Source: Micromonospora sp. NBRC 110009
Lineage (GTDB): Bacteria > Actinomycetota > Actinomycetes > Mycobacteriales > Micromonosporaceae
Length of the DNA: 64,000 nt
Assembly (NCBI RefSeq): GCF_030518795.1
Contig: NZ_CP130427.1
Coordinates: 4,340,001 to 4,404,000 of the forward strand
Reading direction: 5' to 3'
Shown: positions 12,640 through 21,414 of the stretch, in pieces
Numbering within the stretch: the first letter of the stretch is position 1
Layout of the letters: each line of letters opens with the position of its first letter
Position numbers and translations under genes: made by a program
Notes under the pieces: model-generated
Databases searched by the model: none
Seen by the model: the letters and a program-made list of their open reading frames with translations, nothing else
What the model was told of the DNA's origin: nothing

Positions 12640-13620
12640 ATGGCGATGACCGCGGCGGTCAAGGACGAGCTGAGTCGGGTCGACGTGCCCAAGCCCTGCT
12701 GCCGGCGGGCGGAGATGGCCGCGCTGCTGCGCTTCGCGGGCGGGTTGCACATCGTCTCCGGCCGCGTGGTGGTCGAGGCGGAGTTGGATACCGGCGCGGT
12801 CGCCCGGCGGCTGCGCCGGGAGATCGCCGAGGTCTACGGCTACCCGAGCGAGATCCACGTGCTCGCCTCCGGCGGGCTGCGCAAGGGCAGCCATTTCATC
12901 GTCCGGGTGGTGAAGGACGGCGAGGCGCTGGCCCGGCAGACCGGCCTGCTGGACGTCCGCGGGCGCCCGGTGCGTGGGCTGCCGCCGCACGTGGTGGCCG
13001 CGAACGTCTGCTGCGCGGTCTCCGCCTGGCGGGGCGCGTTCATGGCGCACGGCTCGCTCACCGAGCCCGGCCGCTCCAGCGCGCTGGAGATCACCTGCCC
13101 CGGCCCGGAGTCGGCCCTGGCGCTGGTCGGCGCGGCCCGCCGGATCGGCATCACCGCCAAGAACCGCGAGGTGCGCGGGGTGGACCGGGTGGTGGTCAAG
13201 GACGGCGACGCGATCGCCGCCCTGCTCACCCGCATCGGCGCCCACTCCAGCGTGCTGGCCTGGGAGGAGCGCCGGGTGCGCCGGGAGGTCCGGGCGACCG
13301 CCAACCGGCTGGCCAACTTCGACGACGCCAACCTGCGCCGCTCGGCCCGCGCCGCGGTGGCCGCCGCCGCTCGGGTCACCCGGGCACTGGAGATCCTCGC
13401 CGACGACGCCCCGCACCACCTCACCTCGGCCGGGCAGCTGCGCCTGGAGCACCGGCAGGCCTCGCTGGAGGAGTTGGGCGCGCTCGCCGAGCCGCCGCTG
13501 ACCAAGGACGCCATCGCCGGCCGCATCCGCCGGCTGCTCGCGCTGGCCGACAAGCGGGCCCGCGACCTGGGCATCCCGGATACGGAAGCAGCCGTCACGC
13601 CGGACATGCTCGTGGTCTGA
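12640..13620 (+). CDS. whiA: DNA-binding sporulation and division regulator WhiA
   Basis: WhiA acts with WhiB to start sporulation septation in Streptomyces and affects division in other Gram-positives. The 326-residue protein has an N-terminal domain related to LAGLIDADG endonucleases without the catalytic acids (MAALLRFAGGLHIVSGR near the start) and a C-terminal helix-turn-helix that recognises GACAC (LRLEHRQASLEELGALAEPPLTKDAIAGRIRRL, about residues 268-305, is the HTH region). The ATG at 12640 gives the usual MAMTAAVKDELSRV start behind GAGGGGGCG; a GTG 15 bases upstream is less likely. It is the last gene of the rapZ-yvcK-whiA group. Confidence 0.96.
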   Translation: MAMTAAVKDELSRVDVPKPCCRRAEMAALLRFAGGLHIVSGRVVVEAELDTGAVARRLRREIAEVYGYPSEIHVLASGGLRKGSHFIVRVVKDGEALARQTGLLDVRGRPVRGLPPHVVAANVCCAVSAWRGAFMAHGSLTEPGRSSALEITCPGPESALALVGAARRIGITAKNREVRGVDRVVVKDGDAIAALLTRIGAHSSVLAWEERRVRREVRATANRLANFDDANLRRSARAAVAAAARVTRALEILADDAPHHLTSAGQLRLEHRQASLEELGALAEPPLTKDAIAGRIRRLLALADKRARDLGIPDTEAAVTPDMLVV

Positions 13621-13961
13621 TAGGACGGTGAGGCGTCACTCCGCGAGCGAGCGTAGCGAGCGAGCCAGCACCTACCGCGCGTTACCGCTCGCGTCGTCGG
13701 GGACCGCGGCGAGTCGACGATGCGACGGGATCACCACCCGCCGCAGCGGAGCGGCGCGCGCTCGGATATGGTCGCTGCGTACGGCAAGGGGGCCGGCACA
13801 GGCACTCCTCGTCGTGCTCACCGCCTCGGGCGGTCAGGTCCCCAGGACCGCGGCGGGGTGGCCGAGATGAATCGTCAACGGCCGGCTCCAACGGTCGGCG
13901 CACACACCTCCGCCGGCCGTGGTCTGACGCCGGCGGACCAGAACGCGAGGAGATGGGACCT
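13621..13961. other. whiA-gap intergenic region with a possible gap promoter
   Basis: No gene is evident in 341 bp. A GCGAG-rich direct repeat (about 13642-13665) of a kind common in this group follows whiA. TATGGT at 13767-13772 is a candidate -10 for the glycolytic operon and would give a leader of about 180 nt. The rest is GC-rich with several short inverted repeats. Confidence 0.4.
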
Positions 13962-14966
13962 GTGACCATCCGGGTTGGCATCAACGGCTTCGGCCGGATC
14001 GGCCGCAACTTCTTCCGGGCAGTGCTGGCGTCCGGCGCTGACATCGAGGTCGTGGCGGTCAACGACCTGACCGACAACGCGACGCTCGCCCACCTTGTCA
14101 AGTACGACAGCATCCTGGGCCGCCTCCCGCACGAGGTGAAGGCCACCGCCGACGAGATCACCGTCGGTGGCAAGACCATCAAGGCGTACGCCGAGAAGGA
14201 CCCGGCCAAGCTGCCGTGGGGCGAGGTCGGCGCCGACGTCGTCATCGAGTCCACCGGTTTCTTCACCGACGCCACCAAGGCGAAGGCGCACATCGACGGC
14301 GGGGCCAAGAAGGTCATCATCTCCGCGCCGGCGAAGAACGAGGACGTCACCGTGGTCATGGGCGTCAACCAGGACCAGTACGACCCGGCCAAGCACACCA
14401 TCATCTCGAACGCATCCTGCACCACCAACTGCCTCGCCCCGATGGCCAAGGTGCTGCACGACACGTTCGGCATCGAGCGCGGTCTGATGACCACCATCCA
14501 CGCGTACACCCAGGACCAGAACCTGCAGGACGCCCCGCACAAGGACCTGCGCCGGGCCCGGGCCGCCGCGCTCAACATCGTGCCGACCTCGACCGGTGCC
14601 GCCAAGGCGATCGGCCTGGTCCTGCCGGACCTGAAGGGCAAGCTGGACGGTTACGCGCTGCGGGTGCCGATCCCGACCGGCTCCACCACCGACCTGACCG
14701 TCACGGTCGGCCGGGAGACCACGGTGGACGAGGTCAACGCCGCGCTCAAGGCGGCCGCGGACGGCCCGCTGAAGGGCATCCTGGTCTACAACGAGGACCC
14801 GATCGTCTCCTCGGACATCGTCACCGACCCGGCGTCCTGCATCTTCGACGCGCCGCTGACCAAGGTGATCGGCAACCAGGTCAAGGTCGTCGGCTGGTAC
14901 GACAACGAGTGGGGCTACTCGAACCGCCTGGTCGACCTGGCCAAGCTGGTGGGTTCGTCGCTGTGA
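13962..14966 (+). CDS. gap: Glyceraldehyde-3-phosphate dehydrogenase, type I
   Basis: Oxidises glyceraldehyde 3-phosphate to 1,3-bisphosphoglycerate with NAD in glycolysis. The 334-residue protein has the Rossmann start VGINGFGRIGRN and catalytic Cys153 in NASCTTNC, with the partner His in TTIHAYTQDQ (about residues 179-188). The GTG at 13962 is preferred over an ATG 9 bases earlier because GAGGAG sits directly against that ATG but 9 nt from the GTG, and it gives the standard MTIRVGINGFG start. The stop overlaps pgk by 4 bp. Confidence 0.96.
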   Translation: MTIRVGINGFGRIGRNFFRAVLASGADIEVVAVNDLTDNATLAHLVKYDSILGRLPHEVKATADEITVGGKTIKAYAEKDPAKLPWGEVGADVVIESTGFFTDATKAKAHIDGGAKKVIISAPAKNEDVTVVMGVNQDQYDPAKHTIISNASCTTNCLAPMAKVLHDTFGIERGLMTTIHAYTQDQNLQDAPHKDLRRARAAALNIVPTSTGAAKAIGLVLPDLKGKLDGYALRVPIPTGSTTDLTVTVGRETTVDEVNAALKAAADGPLKGILVYNEDPIVSSDIVTDPASCIFDAPLTKVIGNQVKVVGWYDNEWGYSNRLVDLAKLVGSSL

Positions 14967-16162
14967 GCATCCGCAACCTCGACGACCTGCTCGGCGAGGG
15001 GGTGTCGGGTCGGCGCGTGCTGGTGCGCGCCGACCTGAACGTCCCGCTCGACAAGCAGACCGGTGAGATCACCGACGACGGGCGGATCCGGGCCGTGCTG
15101 CCGACCCTGAGCGCGCTGGTGCAGGCCGGCGCCAAGGTGGTCGTCTGCTCGCACCTCGGCCGGCCGAAGGGCACGCCGGACCCGCAGTTCAGCCTCCGCG
15201 CGGTCGCCGGGCGGCTGGGTGAGCTGCTCGGCGCGCCGGTCCACTTCGCCGAGGACACCGTCGGCGACTCCGCCCGGGCCACCGTGGAGGGCCTGGCCGA
15301 CGGCCAGGTCGCCCTGCTGGAGAACCTCCGCTTCAACAAGGGCGAGACCAGCAAGGACGACGCCGAGCGGGCCGCGTTCGCCGACCAGCTCGCCGCCTTC
15401 GGTGAGGCGTACGTCGACGACGCCTTCGGCGCCGTGCACCGCAAGCACGCCAGCGTCTACGACGTGCCGGCCCGGCTGCCGCACTTCGCCGGCCGGCTGG
15501 TGCTGCGTGAGGTGGAGGTGCTCAGCAAGCTGACCGGCGAGCCGGAGCGGCCGTACGTGGTGGTGCTGGGCGGCTCGAAGGTCTCCGACAAGCTGGCCGT
15601 GATCGAGGCCCTGCTGCCCAAGGTCGACCGGCTGCTCATCGGCGGCGGGATGTGCTTCACCTTCCTCAAGGCCCAGGGCCACGAGGTGGGCAGCTCGCTG
15701 CTCGAGGAGGAGATGGTCGAGACCTGCCGCAACCTGATGGAGCGCGAGCCGGGCAAGATCATGCTCCCGGTCGACGTGGTGGCGGCGGTCGCCTTCGCCC
15801 CGGACGCCGAGCACCACACGGTCCCGGCGGACGGCATCCCCAACAAGCGGGTCGGGCTGGACATCGGCCCGGAGACGGTGGCCGGGTTCGCCGCCGCCCT
15901 CCAGCAGGCGCGGACGGTCTTCTGGAACGGCCCGATGGGCGTGTTCGAGATGGCGGCGTTCGCCAACGGCACCCGCGGGGTCGCCGAGGCCATCGCCAAG
16001 TCCGGCGCGTTCAGCGTGGTGGGCGGGGGTGACTCCGCGGCCGCGGTGCGGACGCTCGGGCTGGACGAGTCCGCGTTCGATCACATCTCCACCGGCGGCG
16101 GCGCCTCCCTGGAGTACCTGGAGGGCAAGACCCTCCCCGGCATCGCGGCCCTGGAGAACTGA
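14963..16162 (+). CDS. pgk: Phosphoglycerate kinase
   Basis: Transfers phosphate from 1,3-bisphosphoglycerate to ADP in glycolysis. The protein has 399 residues, normal length. Motifs: VLVRADLNVPLD near the N-terminus, YVVVLGGSKVSDKL at the start of the nucleotide domain, WNGPMGVFE and VGGGDSAAAV near the C-terminus. The GTG start overlaps the gap stop (GTGA), and the stop abuts the tpiA ATG, so gap-pgk-tpiA are translated from one message. Confidence 0.96.
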   Translation: MSIRNLDDLLGEGVSGRRVLVRADLNVPLDKQTGEITDDGRIRAVLPTLSALVQAGAKVVVCSHLGRPKGTPDPQFSLRAVAGRLGELLGAPVHFAEDTVGDSARATVEGLADGQVALLENLRFNKGETSKDDAERAAFADQLAAFGEAYVDDAFGAVHRKHASVYDVPARLPHFAGRLVLREVEVLSKLTGEPERPYVVVLGGSKVSDKLAVIEALLPKVDRLLIGGGMCFTFLKAQGHEVGSSLLEEEMVETCRNLMEREPGKIMLPVDVVAAVAFAPDAEHHTVPADGIPNKRVGLDIGPETVAGFAAALQQARTVFWNGPMGVFEMAAFANGTRGVAEAIAKSGAFSVVGGGDSAAAVRTLGLDESAFDHISTGGGASLEYLEGKTLPGIAALEN

Positions 16163-16954
16163 ATGGCGAGCACCATCCGCCGGCCGCTGATGGCCGGCAA
16201 CTGGAAGATGAACCTGAACCACCTCGAGGCCAACCTGCTGGTGCAGAAGCTGGCCGCGAGCCTCACCGAGAAGCAGCTCACCGACGTCGAGACGGTCGTG
16301 CTGCCGCCCTTCACCGACCTGCGGACCGTGCAGACCGCGGTGGACGGCGACAAGCTGCTGATCGGCTACGGCGCGCAGGACCTGTCGCCGTACCAGTCGG
16401 GCGCGTACACCGGGGACATCTCCGGGCCGATGCTGGCCAAGTTGGGCTGCACCTACGTGGTGGTAGGCCACTCCGAGCGGCGGCAGTACCACTACGAGGA
16501 TGACGCGATCGTCAACGCGAAGGTGGCGGCGGCGCTGGCGAACGGCCTCACCCCGATTCTGTGCATCGGCGAGGGCCTGGAGGTCCGGGAGCAGCTGCGG
16601 CACGTCGTGCACTGCTGCGACCAGCTCGACGGCGCGCTGAAGGGGCTCACCCCGGAGCAGGTCACCAAGGTCGTCGTCGCGTACGAGCCGGTCTGGGCGA
16701 TCGGCACGGGCAAGACGGCGACCCCGGAGGACGCCCAGGAGGTCTGCGGCGAGGTGCGCAAGCGGCTCGTCGAGACCTTCGACGCGGGCACCGCCGCGCA
16801 GGTCCGGATCCTCTACGGCGGGTCGGTCAAGGCGTCGAACGTCGCCTCGATCATGGCCCAGCCGGACGTGGACGGGGCCCTCGTCGGGGGCGCCAGCCTG
16901 GACGCCGAGGAATTCGCGCAGATCTGCCGGTTCCCGGAGCACATCGCCCGCTGA
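16163..16954 (+). CDS. tpiA: Triose-phosphate isomerase
   Basis: Interconverts dihydroxyacetone phosphate and glyceraldehyde 3-phosphate. The 263-residue TIM barrel carries Lys15 (AGNWKMN), His103 (VVGHSERRQ), catalytic Glu175 (AYEPVWAIGTGKT) and the phosphate-binding LYGGSVKASN loop. It starts immediately after the pgk stop with no gap. secG follows after 90 bp. Confidence 0.97.
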   Translation: MASTIRRPLMAGNWKMNLNHLEANLLVQKLAASLTEKQLTDVETVVLPPFTDLRTVQTAVDGDKLLIGYGAQDLSPYQSGAYTGDISGPMLAKLGCTYVVVGHSERRQYHYEDDAIVNAKVAAALANGLTPILCIGEGLEVREQLRHVVHCCDQLDGALKGLTPEQVTKVVVAYEPVWAIGTGKTATPEDAQEVCGEVRKRLVETFDAGTAAQVRILYGGSVKASNVASIMAQPDVDGALVGGASLDAEEFAQICRFPEHIAR

Positions 16955-17044
16955 TCGCTCGCTATCCTTGACGCTGCCCGCCCACCGGTCGGTGCCACCG
17001 TCCCCGAACGGGCAGTGATCGCAACGAGAGGACTGACCCCCGCC

Positions 17045-17305
17045 ATGCCGATCTGGTTCGCCTACACGATGATCGTGTTGCTGGTCATCACGAGCATCCT
17101 GCTCACCCTGCTGATCCTCCTGCACCGCGGCAAGGGTGGCGGTCTGTCGAGCATGTTCGGCGGCGGCGTCAGCTCCAGCCTGGCCGGCTCCTCGGTCGCC
17201 GAGAAGAACCTCGACCGCTACACCGTTCTGGTGGGGATTGTCTGGTTCGCCTGCGTCGTCGGGATCGGGCTCTGGCTCCGACTCCAGCTCAGCAGCGGCG
17301 CCTGA
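17045..17305 (+). CDS. secG: Preprotein translocase subunit SecG
   Basis: Small accessory subunit of the SecYEG channel, 86 residues. Two membrane helices are visible (about residues 5-28 and 58-78) around a Gly/Ser-rich loop with the conserved GKGGGLSSMFGG motif. Its place after tpiA is typical of actinobacteria. The ATG at 17045 is preceded by GAGAGGACTG. A strong intrinsic terminator follows. Confidence 0.95.
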   Translation: MPIWFAYTMIVLLVITSILLTLLILLHRGKGGGLSSMFGGGVSSSLAGSSVAEKNLDRYTVLVGIVWFACVVGIGLWLRLQLSSGA

Positions 17306-17322
17306 GTCAGCGCGTCGAGTCG

Positions 17323-17368
17323 TACAATCTGCGCGCGGTCCGTCACGGACCGCGCGCAGTTTTGTTTT
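17323..17368 (+). terminator. Strong intrinsic terminator after secG, overlapping a -10-like box
   Basis: A perfect 14-bp stem (17329-17342 with 17346-17359) with a 3-nt loop runs into TTTTGTTTT, the clearest T-tailed terminator in the window. TACAAT at 17323-17328, directly before the stem, looks like a -10 box. If used for rbpA, the message would begin inside this hairpin. Confidence 0.88.
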
Positions 17369-17437
17369 CCGCTGCACCGCGTCGCCCGCCGCCCACCCCC
17401 GAGCGGCGGTCCCCTCCGACGACAGGAGCGAGCAGCC

Positions 17438-17782
17438 GTGCCGAGTGGCAACATCATTCGGGGCGCCCGGATCGGGTCCGCCCCCGAACGCTTCGACGAG
17501 CGCACCGCGCCGGCCCCGCGTCGGCCCGTCACCTACTGGTGCCGCAACTCCCACCAGGTCCGATTCCTGATCGCCGCGGAGGCGGAGACCCCCGCGACGT
17601 GGGACTGCCCACGCTGCGGCGAGCCGGCCGGCCCCGACCCGGAGAACCCGCCGGGCGAGGTCCGCGCCGAGCCCTACAAGACCCACCTGGCGTACGTGCA
17701 GGAGCGGCGTACCCCCGAGGAGGCGGAGGCGCTCCTCGCCGAGGCCCTCGACGCGCTCCGCCGTCGCCGCGGACGTGCCTGA
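17438..17782 (+). CDS. rbpA: RNA polymerase-binding protein RbpA
   Basis: Actinobacterial protein that binds group 1 sigma factors and RNA polymerase and stabilises the open complex. The 114-residue protein starts with GTG behind GACAGGAGCGAGCAG. It shows the core YWCRNSHQVRFLIAAEAETPAT.WDCPRCG region with paired cysteines (about residues 28-55) followed by the basic linker and sigma-interacting helix (KTHLAYVQERRTPEEAEALL). Its last eight codons lie in a perfect 60-bp tandem duplication, so a second copy of the C-terminal codons and stop follows the gene. The duplication leaves the reading frame intact. Confidence 0.95.
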   Translation: MPSGNIIRGARIGSAPERFDERTAPAPRRPVTYWCRNSHQVRFLIAAEAETPATWDCPRCGEPAGPDPENPPGEVRAEPYKTHLAYVQERRTPEEAEALLAEALDALRRRRGRA

Positions 17783-17906
17783 CCGGGTCTGGCGCGTCGC
17801 CGTGGTGGCGCTGCGCTCCGCCGTCGCCGCGGACGTGCCTGACCGGGTCTGGCGCGTCGCCGTGGTGGCGCTGCGCTCCGCCGCCGCCGCAGCGGCGCCT
17901 GACGGG
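17761..17906 (+). repeat. Perfect 60-bp tandem duplication plus a decayed third copy at the rbpA stop
   Basis: Bases 17761-17820 and 17821-17880 are identical. Eight further matching bases precede the first unit (17753-17760), and 17881-17906 resemble the first part of the unit with several changes. The unit contains the last rbpA codons and the stop, so that region is copied after the gene. Confidence 0.95.
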
Positions 17907-17907
17907 T

Positions 17908-17957
17908 GTTAAGAGGGGGCCCCTGCGCTACGCCAGGCGTTAAGAAGGGGCCCTTCC
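17908..17957. repeat. Two GTTAAGA-GGGGCCC elements between convergent genes
   Basis: GTTAAGAGGGGGCCCCTGC (17908-17926) and GTTAAGAAGGGGCCCTTCC (17939-17957) are near copies 31 bp apart, each with a GGGGCCC palindromic core. They sit between rbpA and pgl and may stop transcription from both sides. From memory, similar words recur between genes in Micromonospora. Confidence 0.55.
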
Positions 17958-17964
17958 TTGCCGG

Positions 17965-18735
17965 TCAGCGCAGGCTGCGGAGGCGGGGTGGCACGTCGGC
18001 CGCCGCCGCCCGGTCCAGCAGCCAGAGGGTACGGGCGACCCCGTGCACCCCGGCCGCCGGAAGCTGCACCGGCCCGGCCCCGGCGAGGGCCATGCCCACC
18101 GCCCGGGCCTTGTCGCTGCCGGCCGCCACCAGCCAGACCTCCTCGGCCGTGTTGATCGCCGGGAGGGTCAGCGTGGTCCGCACCGGCGGCGGCTTCGGGC
18201 TGCCCCGTACCGCGCTGACCGGGCGGTTGTCGTGGTGCACCGGGTGCTCCGGGAAGACCGACGCCACGTGCCCGTCCTCGCCGACGCCGAGCAGGAGCAC
18301 GTCGAAGTGGGGGAGCGCGGCGTGGCCCGGACGGGCCGCCCGGGCCAGCTCCTCCGCGTAGCCGGCGGCGGCCGTCTCCGGGTCGTTGCCCGCCGGCCCG
18401 TCCGAGGCCGGCATCGGGTGCACCCGCGCCGGGTCCAGCGGCACCGCGTCCAGCAGCGCCGCCCGGGCCTGCGTCTCGTTGCGCTCCGGGGCACCGGCCG
18501 GCAGGAACCGCTCGTCGCCCCACCACACGTCGACCCGGGACCAGTCGACGGCGTCCCGGGCCGGCAGCGCCGCCACCGCCCGGTAGACCGCCGCGGCGAT
18601 CCGCCCGCCGGTCAGCACCACCGACGCCTGGCCTCGGTCCGCCTGCGCGTCGAGCAGCTTCACCACCAACCGCGCCGCCACGGCCTGCGCCAGCAGGTCC
18701 GGGTCGGCGTGTACGGCGACACTCGCCTCACTCAT
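17965..18735 (-). CDS. pgl: 6-phosphogluconolactonase
   Basis: Hydrolyses 6-phosphogluconolactone in the oxidative pentose phosphate pathway. The 256-residue protein is of the DevB/NagB-like type: VVLTGGRIAAAVYRAV near the N-terminus, WWGDERFLPAG (about residues 90-100) and LLGVGEDGHVASVFPEH (about 149-165), the last with the conserved GHxAS site. It is the promoter-distal gene of the minus-strand block tkt-tal-pgi-zwf-opcA-pgl and ends at the GGGGCCC repeats facing rbpA. Confidence 0.94.
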   Translation of the reverse strand: MSEASVAVHADPDLLAQAVAARLVVKLLDAQADRGQASVVLTGGRIAAAVYRAVAALPARDAVDWSRVDVWWGDERFLPAGAPERNETQARAALLDAVPLDPARVHPMPASDGPAGNDPETAAAGYAEELARAARPGHAALPHFDVLLLGVGEDGHVASVFPEHPVHHDNRPVSAVRGSPKPPPVRTTLTLPAINTAEEVWLVAAGSDKARAVGMALAGAGPVQLPAAGVHGVARTLWLLDRAAAADVPPRLRSLR

Positions 18736-18818
18736 CCATCGTGCCTTCGTGCTCTTGCCGCCCCACGGCGGTCACCTGTGCTGTCCGAGCGCGAGCGGTC
18801 CGTGTGGCCCGCCCGCGC

Positions 18819-19835
18819 TCACGGGTTGGCGGTCGCGCCGGCGTGGGCGCTGACCCCGGCCTCGGCCCGCTGGGCGGTCGCCGGATCCTTCCACACGTGC
18901 ACCCGCTGGGCGGGACGCTGATCGAGTCCGGAGAGGCCGGCGGCCGCGCCGAGCGCCTCGGCGTACACCTGGTCGGCGTCGAGGCGGCGCAGCTCCTCGG
19001 CCAGCTCGTCGCCGAGCGGGCGGCGGACCAGCGGCAGCGTCCGGTCCTCCTGGCCGCTGCGCCGGAACCGGGCCACGCTGTCGTCCCGGGTGAGGGCCAG
19101 CTCGTCGCCGTTGCTGCAGCGCAGCATCACCTCGCGCATCCGCGGGAACTCGTCGGTGGACTCCCAGACCGGGTCGATGCCGAGCCGGGCGGCCAGCCAG
19201 CCGCGCATCAGCGCCGCCGTCGGGTCGGTCTTCGGGGCGACCACGCTCGCCTCGGTGACCTTCGCCTGCGCCGTGTCGAACGCTCCGGCGACCAGGGTGC
19301 GCCACGGGGTGATCCGGGTCCAGGCGAGGTCCGTGTCGCCCGGGGCGTAGTCGGCCGCCCGCTGCCGCAGCGCGGCGATCGGGTCGGCGGCCTGCGCCGC
19401 GTCGGTGATCCGCCGGTCGGCCACCACGCCGAGGAAGTCGGTCGCGATCTCCTCCGGCGGCTCGCCGTGCCACCAGGTCACCACCGGCACGTCCGGCACC
19501 AGCAGCGGCAGCACCACCGACTCGGCGTGCAGCGCCAGCCGGCCGTACATCCGCATCACCACCGCCTCGCACGGGCCGAGCCGGCCCCCGACGACGATCT
19601 CCGCGTCCAGCCGGTTGCGGTCCCGCTCGATGTCGGAGCGGACCACCACGAGCAGCCGGCACGGGTGCGCGGCGGCCGCGATGGTCGCCGCCGCCTCCGC
19701 CTCCCGGACCCGCTTCTCGTCCACCACGACGATCAGGGAGAGCGCCATTCCGCTGGCCACCCCGCCCGCGCTGCGCCGCTCGGCGGCGAGCGCCTTGACC
19801 ACCTCGTTGCCGGTGGTGTCCCACAGCCCGATCAC
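18819..19835 (-). CDS. opcA: Glucose-6-phosphate dehydrogenase assembly protein OpcA
   Basis: OpcA associates with and activates glucose-6-phosphate dehydrogenase in actinobacteria and cyanobacteria. The 338-residue protein begins MIGLWDTTGNEVVKAL and contains PVVTWWHGEPP and WTRITPWRTLVAGAFD, all typical of the family. The GTG start has AGGAGG 7 nt upstream. It lies 31 bp behind zwf and 83 bp ahead of pgl in the same direction, which fits a joint operon. Confidence 0.94.
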   Translation of the reverse strand: MIGLWDTTGNEVVKALAAERRSAGGVASGMALSLIVVVDEKRVREAEAAATIAAAAHPCRLLVVVRSDIERDRNRLDAEIVVGGRLGPCEAVVMRMYGRLALHAESVVLPLLVPDVPVVTWWHGEPPEEIATDFLGVVADRRITDAAQAADPIAALRQRAADYAPGDTDLAWTRITPWRTLVAGAFDTAQAKVTEASVVAPKTDPTAALMRGWLAARLGIDPVWESTDEFPRMREVMLRCSNGDELALTRDDSVARFRRSGQEDRTLPLVRRPLGDELAEELRRLDADQVYAEALGAAAGLSGLDQRPAQRVHVWKDPATAQRAEAGVSAHAGATANP

Positions 19836-19866
19836 GGGAGCCTCCTGGTTCGTTCGCAGTGCTCGC

Positions 19867-21414
19867 TCACGCTCTACGCCAAGCCCGGCCCTCGCGGGCC
19901 AGCATCTCGTCGGCGGCCCGGGGGCCCCACTCGCCGGCCCGGTACGGCTCCGGCTTGGTGCCGATCCAGGCGTGCTCCAGCGGGTCCACCACCTGCCAGC
20001 TCTGCTCGACCTCGGCGGCGTCCGGGAACAGCGTCCGGTCGCCGATCAGCACGTCCAGCACCAGCCGCTCGTACGCTTCCGGGCTGGACTCGGTGAACGC
20101 CTCGCCGTACTGGAAGTCCATCGCGATGTCGCGGACCTCCATGGTGGTGCCCGGCACCTTGGAGCCGAACTTCAGCACCACACCCTCGTCCGGCTGGACC
20201 CGGATGACGAGCTGGTTGGGGCCGAGCGCCTCCATGTCGGCCGGGTCGAACGGCAGGTGGGGCGCCTTCTTGAACATGATGGCGACCTCGGTGACCCGCC
20301 GGGGCAGCCGCTTGCCGGCCCGGATGTAGAACGGCACGCCCGCCCAGCGCCGGTTCTGGATGCCGAGCTTGACCGCCACATACGTCTCGGTGGTGGAGTC
20401 CTGCGGGACGCCCTCCTCCTCCAGGTAGCCGACCGCGCGCTCGCCGCCCACCCAGCCGGGCAGGTACTGGCCGCGCACGGTGTCCGCGGCGATGTCCTGC
20501 GGCAGCGTGATGGCCTTGAGCACCTTCAGCTTCTCGGTGCGGATCTCGTCGGCGTCGAAACTCGTCGGCTCCTCCATCGCGACCAGCGCGAGGAGTTGGA
20601 GAAGGTGGTTCTGGAGCACGTCGCGGGCGGTGCCCACCGAGTCGTAGAAGGCGGCCCGGGTGCCGATGCCCACGTCCTCGGCCATGGTGATCTGCACCGA
20701 GTCGACGTACTTGGAGTTCCACAGCGGCTCGAAGAGGTTGTTGGCGAACCGCAGGGCCAGGATGTTCTGGACCGTCTCCTTGCCGAGGTAGTGGTCGATC
20801 CGGAAGACGTCCTGGCGGGTGAAGACGTCGTCGACCAGGTCGTTGAGCGCCTTCGCCGAGGGCAGGTCGTTGCCGAACGGCTTCTCCACCACCACCCGGC
20901 GCCAGCCGCCGGACTTGGCGTTGTCCGCCATGCCGGTGCGGGCGAGCTGCTTGAGGACGACCGGGAAGGCGGCCGGGGGGATGGAGAAGTAGAAGGCGGC
21001 GTTGCCGGCGATGCCGTGCGAGTCGCGCAGCTCGTCCAGGGTGGCGGCGAGGTGGTCGAACGCGGCGTCGTCGTCGAACGAGCCGCCGACGAACTTGATG
21101 TTGCCGGCCAGCCGCGCCCAGACCTCCTCCCGCCAGGGGGTGCGGGCGTGCTTCTTCGCCGCCTCGTAGGTCAGCGACTCGAAGTCGCCGTCGCCCCAGT
21201 CACGCCGGGCGAAGCCCAGGACCACGAACCCGGGCGGCAGCAGCCCCCGGTTGGCCAGGTCGTAGACCGCCGGCAACAGCTTCTTGCGGGCCAGGTCGCC
21301 GGTCACCCCGAAGATCACCAGGGCGCACGGCTCCGGGATCCGTGGCAGCCGCCGGTCCTGAGGATCGCGCAGCGGATTCACCCGGGGTACCTCACTCACG
21401 TCTCTCATCGTCAC
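19867..21414 (-). CDS. zwf: Glucose-6-phosphate 1-dehydrogenase
   Basis: First enzyme of the oxidative pentose phosphate pathway, making NADPH. About 515 residues, usual for actinobacterial Zwf. The coenzyme fold starts at VIFGVTGDLARKKLLPA and the active-site signature is RIDHYLGKETVQN (about residues 196-208). The start is uncertain among GTG 21414, ATG 21408 and GTG 21399. I prefer 21414, which overlaps the pgi stop as GTGA and has AAAGGGA seven bases upstream. Its activator OpcA is encoded next. Confidence 0.96.
   Translation of the reverse strand: MTMRDVSEVPRVNPLRDPQDRRLPRIPEPCALVIFGVTGDLARKKLLPAVYDLANRGLLPPGFVVLGFARRDWGDGDFESLTYEAAKKHARTPWREEVWARLAGNIKFVGGSFDDDAAFDHLAATLDELRDSHGIAGNAAFYFSIPPAAFPVVLKQLARTGMADNAKSGGWRRVVVEKPFGNDLPSAKALNDLVDDVFTRQDVFRIDHYLGKETVQNILALRFANNLFEPLWNSKYVDSVQITMAEDVGIGTRAAFYDSVGTARDVLQNHLLQLLALVAMEEPTSFDADEIRTEKLKVLKAITLPQDIAADTVRGQYLPGWVGGERAVGYLEEEGVPQDSTTETYVAVKLGIQNRRWAGVPFYIRAGKRLPRRVTEVAIMFKKAPHLPFDPADMEALGPNQLVIRVQPDEGVVLKFGSKVPGTTMEVRDIAMDFQYGEAFTESSPEAYERLVLDVLIGDRTLFPDAAEVEQSWQVVDPLEHAWIGTKPEPYRAGEWGPRAADEMLAREGRAWRRA

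Noticed and set aside
13642..13665. GCGAGC-rich repeat after whiA as a terminator
   Set aside because: The repeat is direct rather than inverted, so it does not form a good stem.
13720..13961. A small gene between whiA and gap
   Set aside because: The open frame has no ribosome site and no recognisable content, and it overlaps the likely gap promoter and leader.
17323..17328. TACAAT as the main rbpA promoter
   Set aside because: It is immediately followed by a very strong T-tailed terminator, so a transcript from it would probably stop; the secG terminator explanation is simpler.
14915..17686. A 900-residue minus-strand open frame opposite pgk, tpiA and secG
   Set aside because: The plus-strand frames encode clear enzymes with all motifs; the opposite frame is compositional noise.
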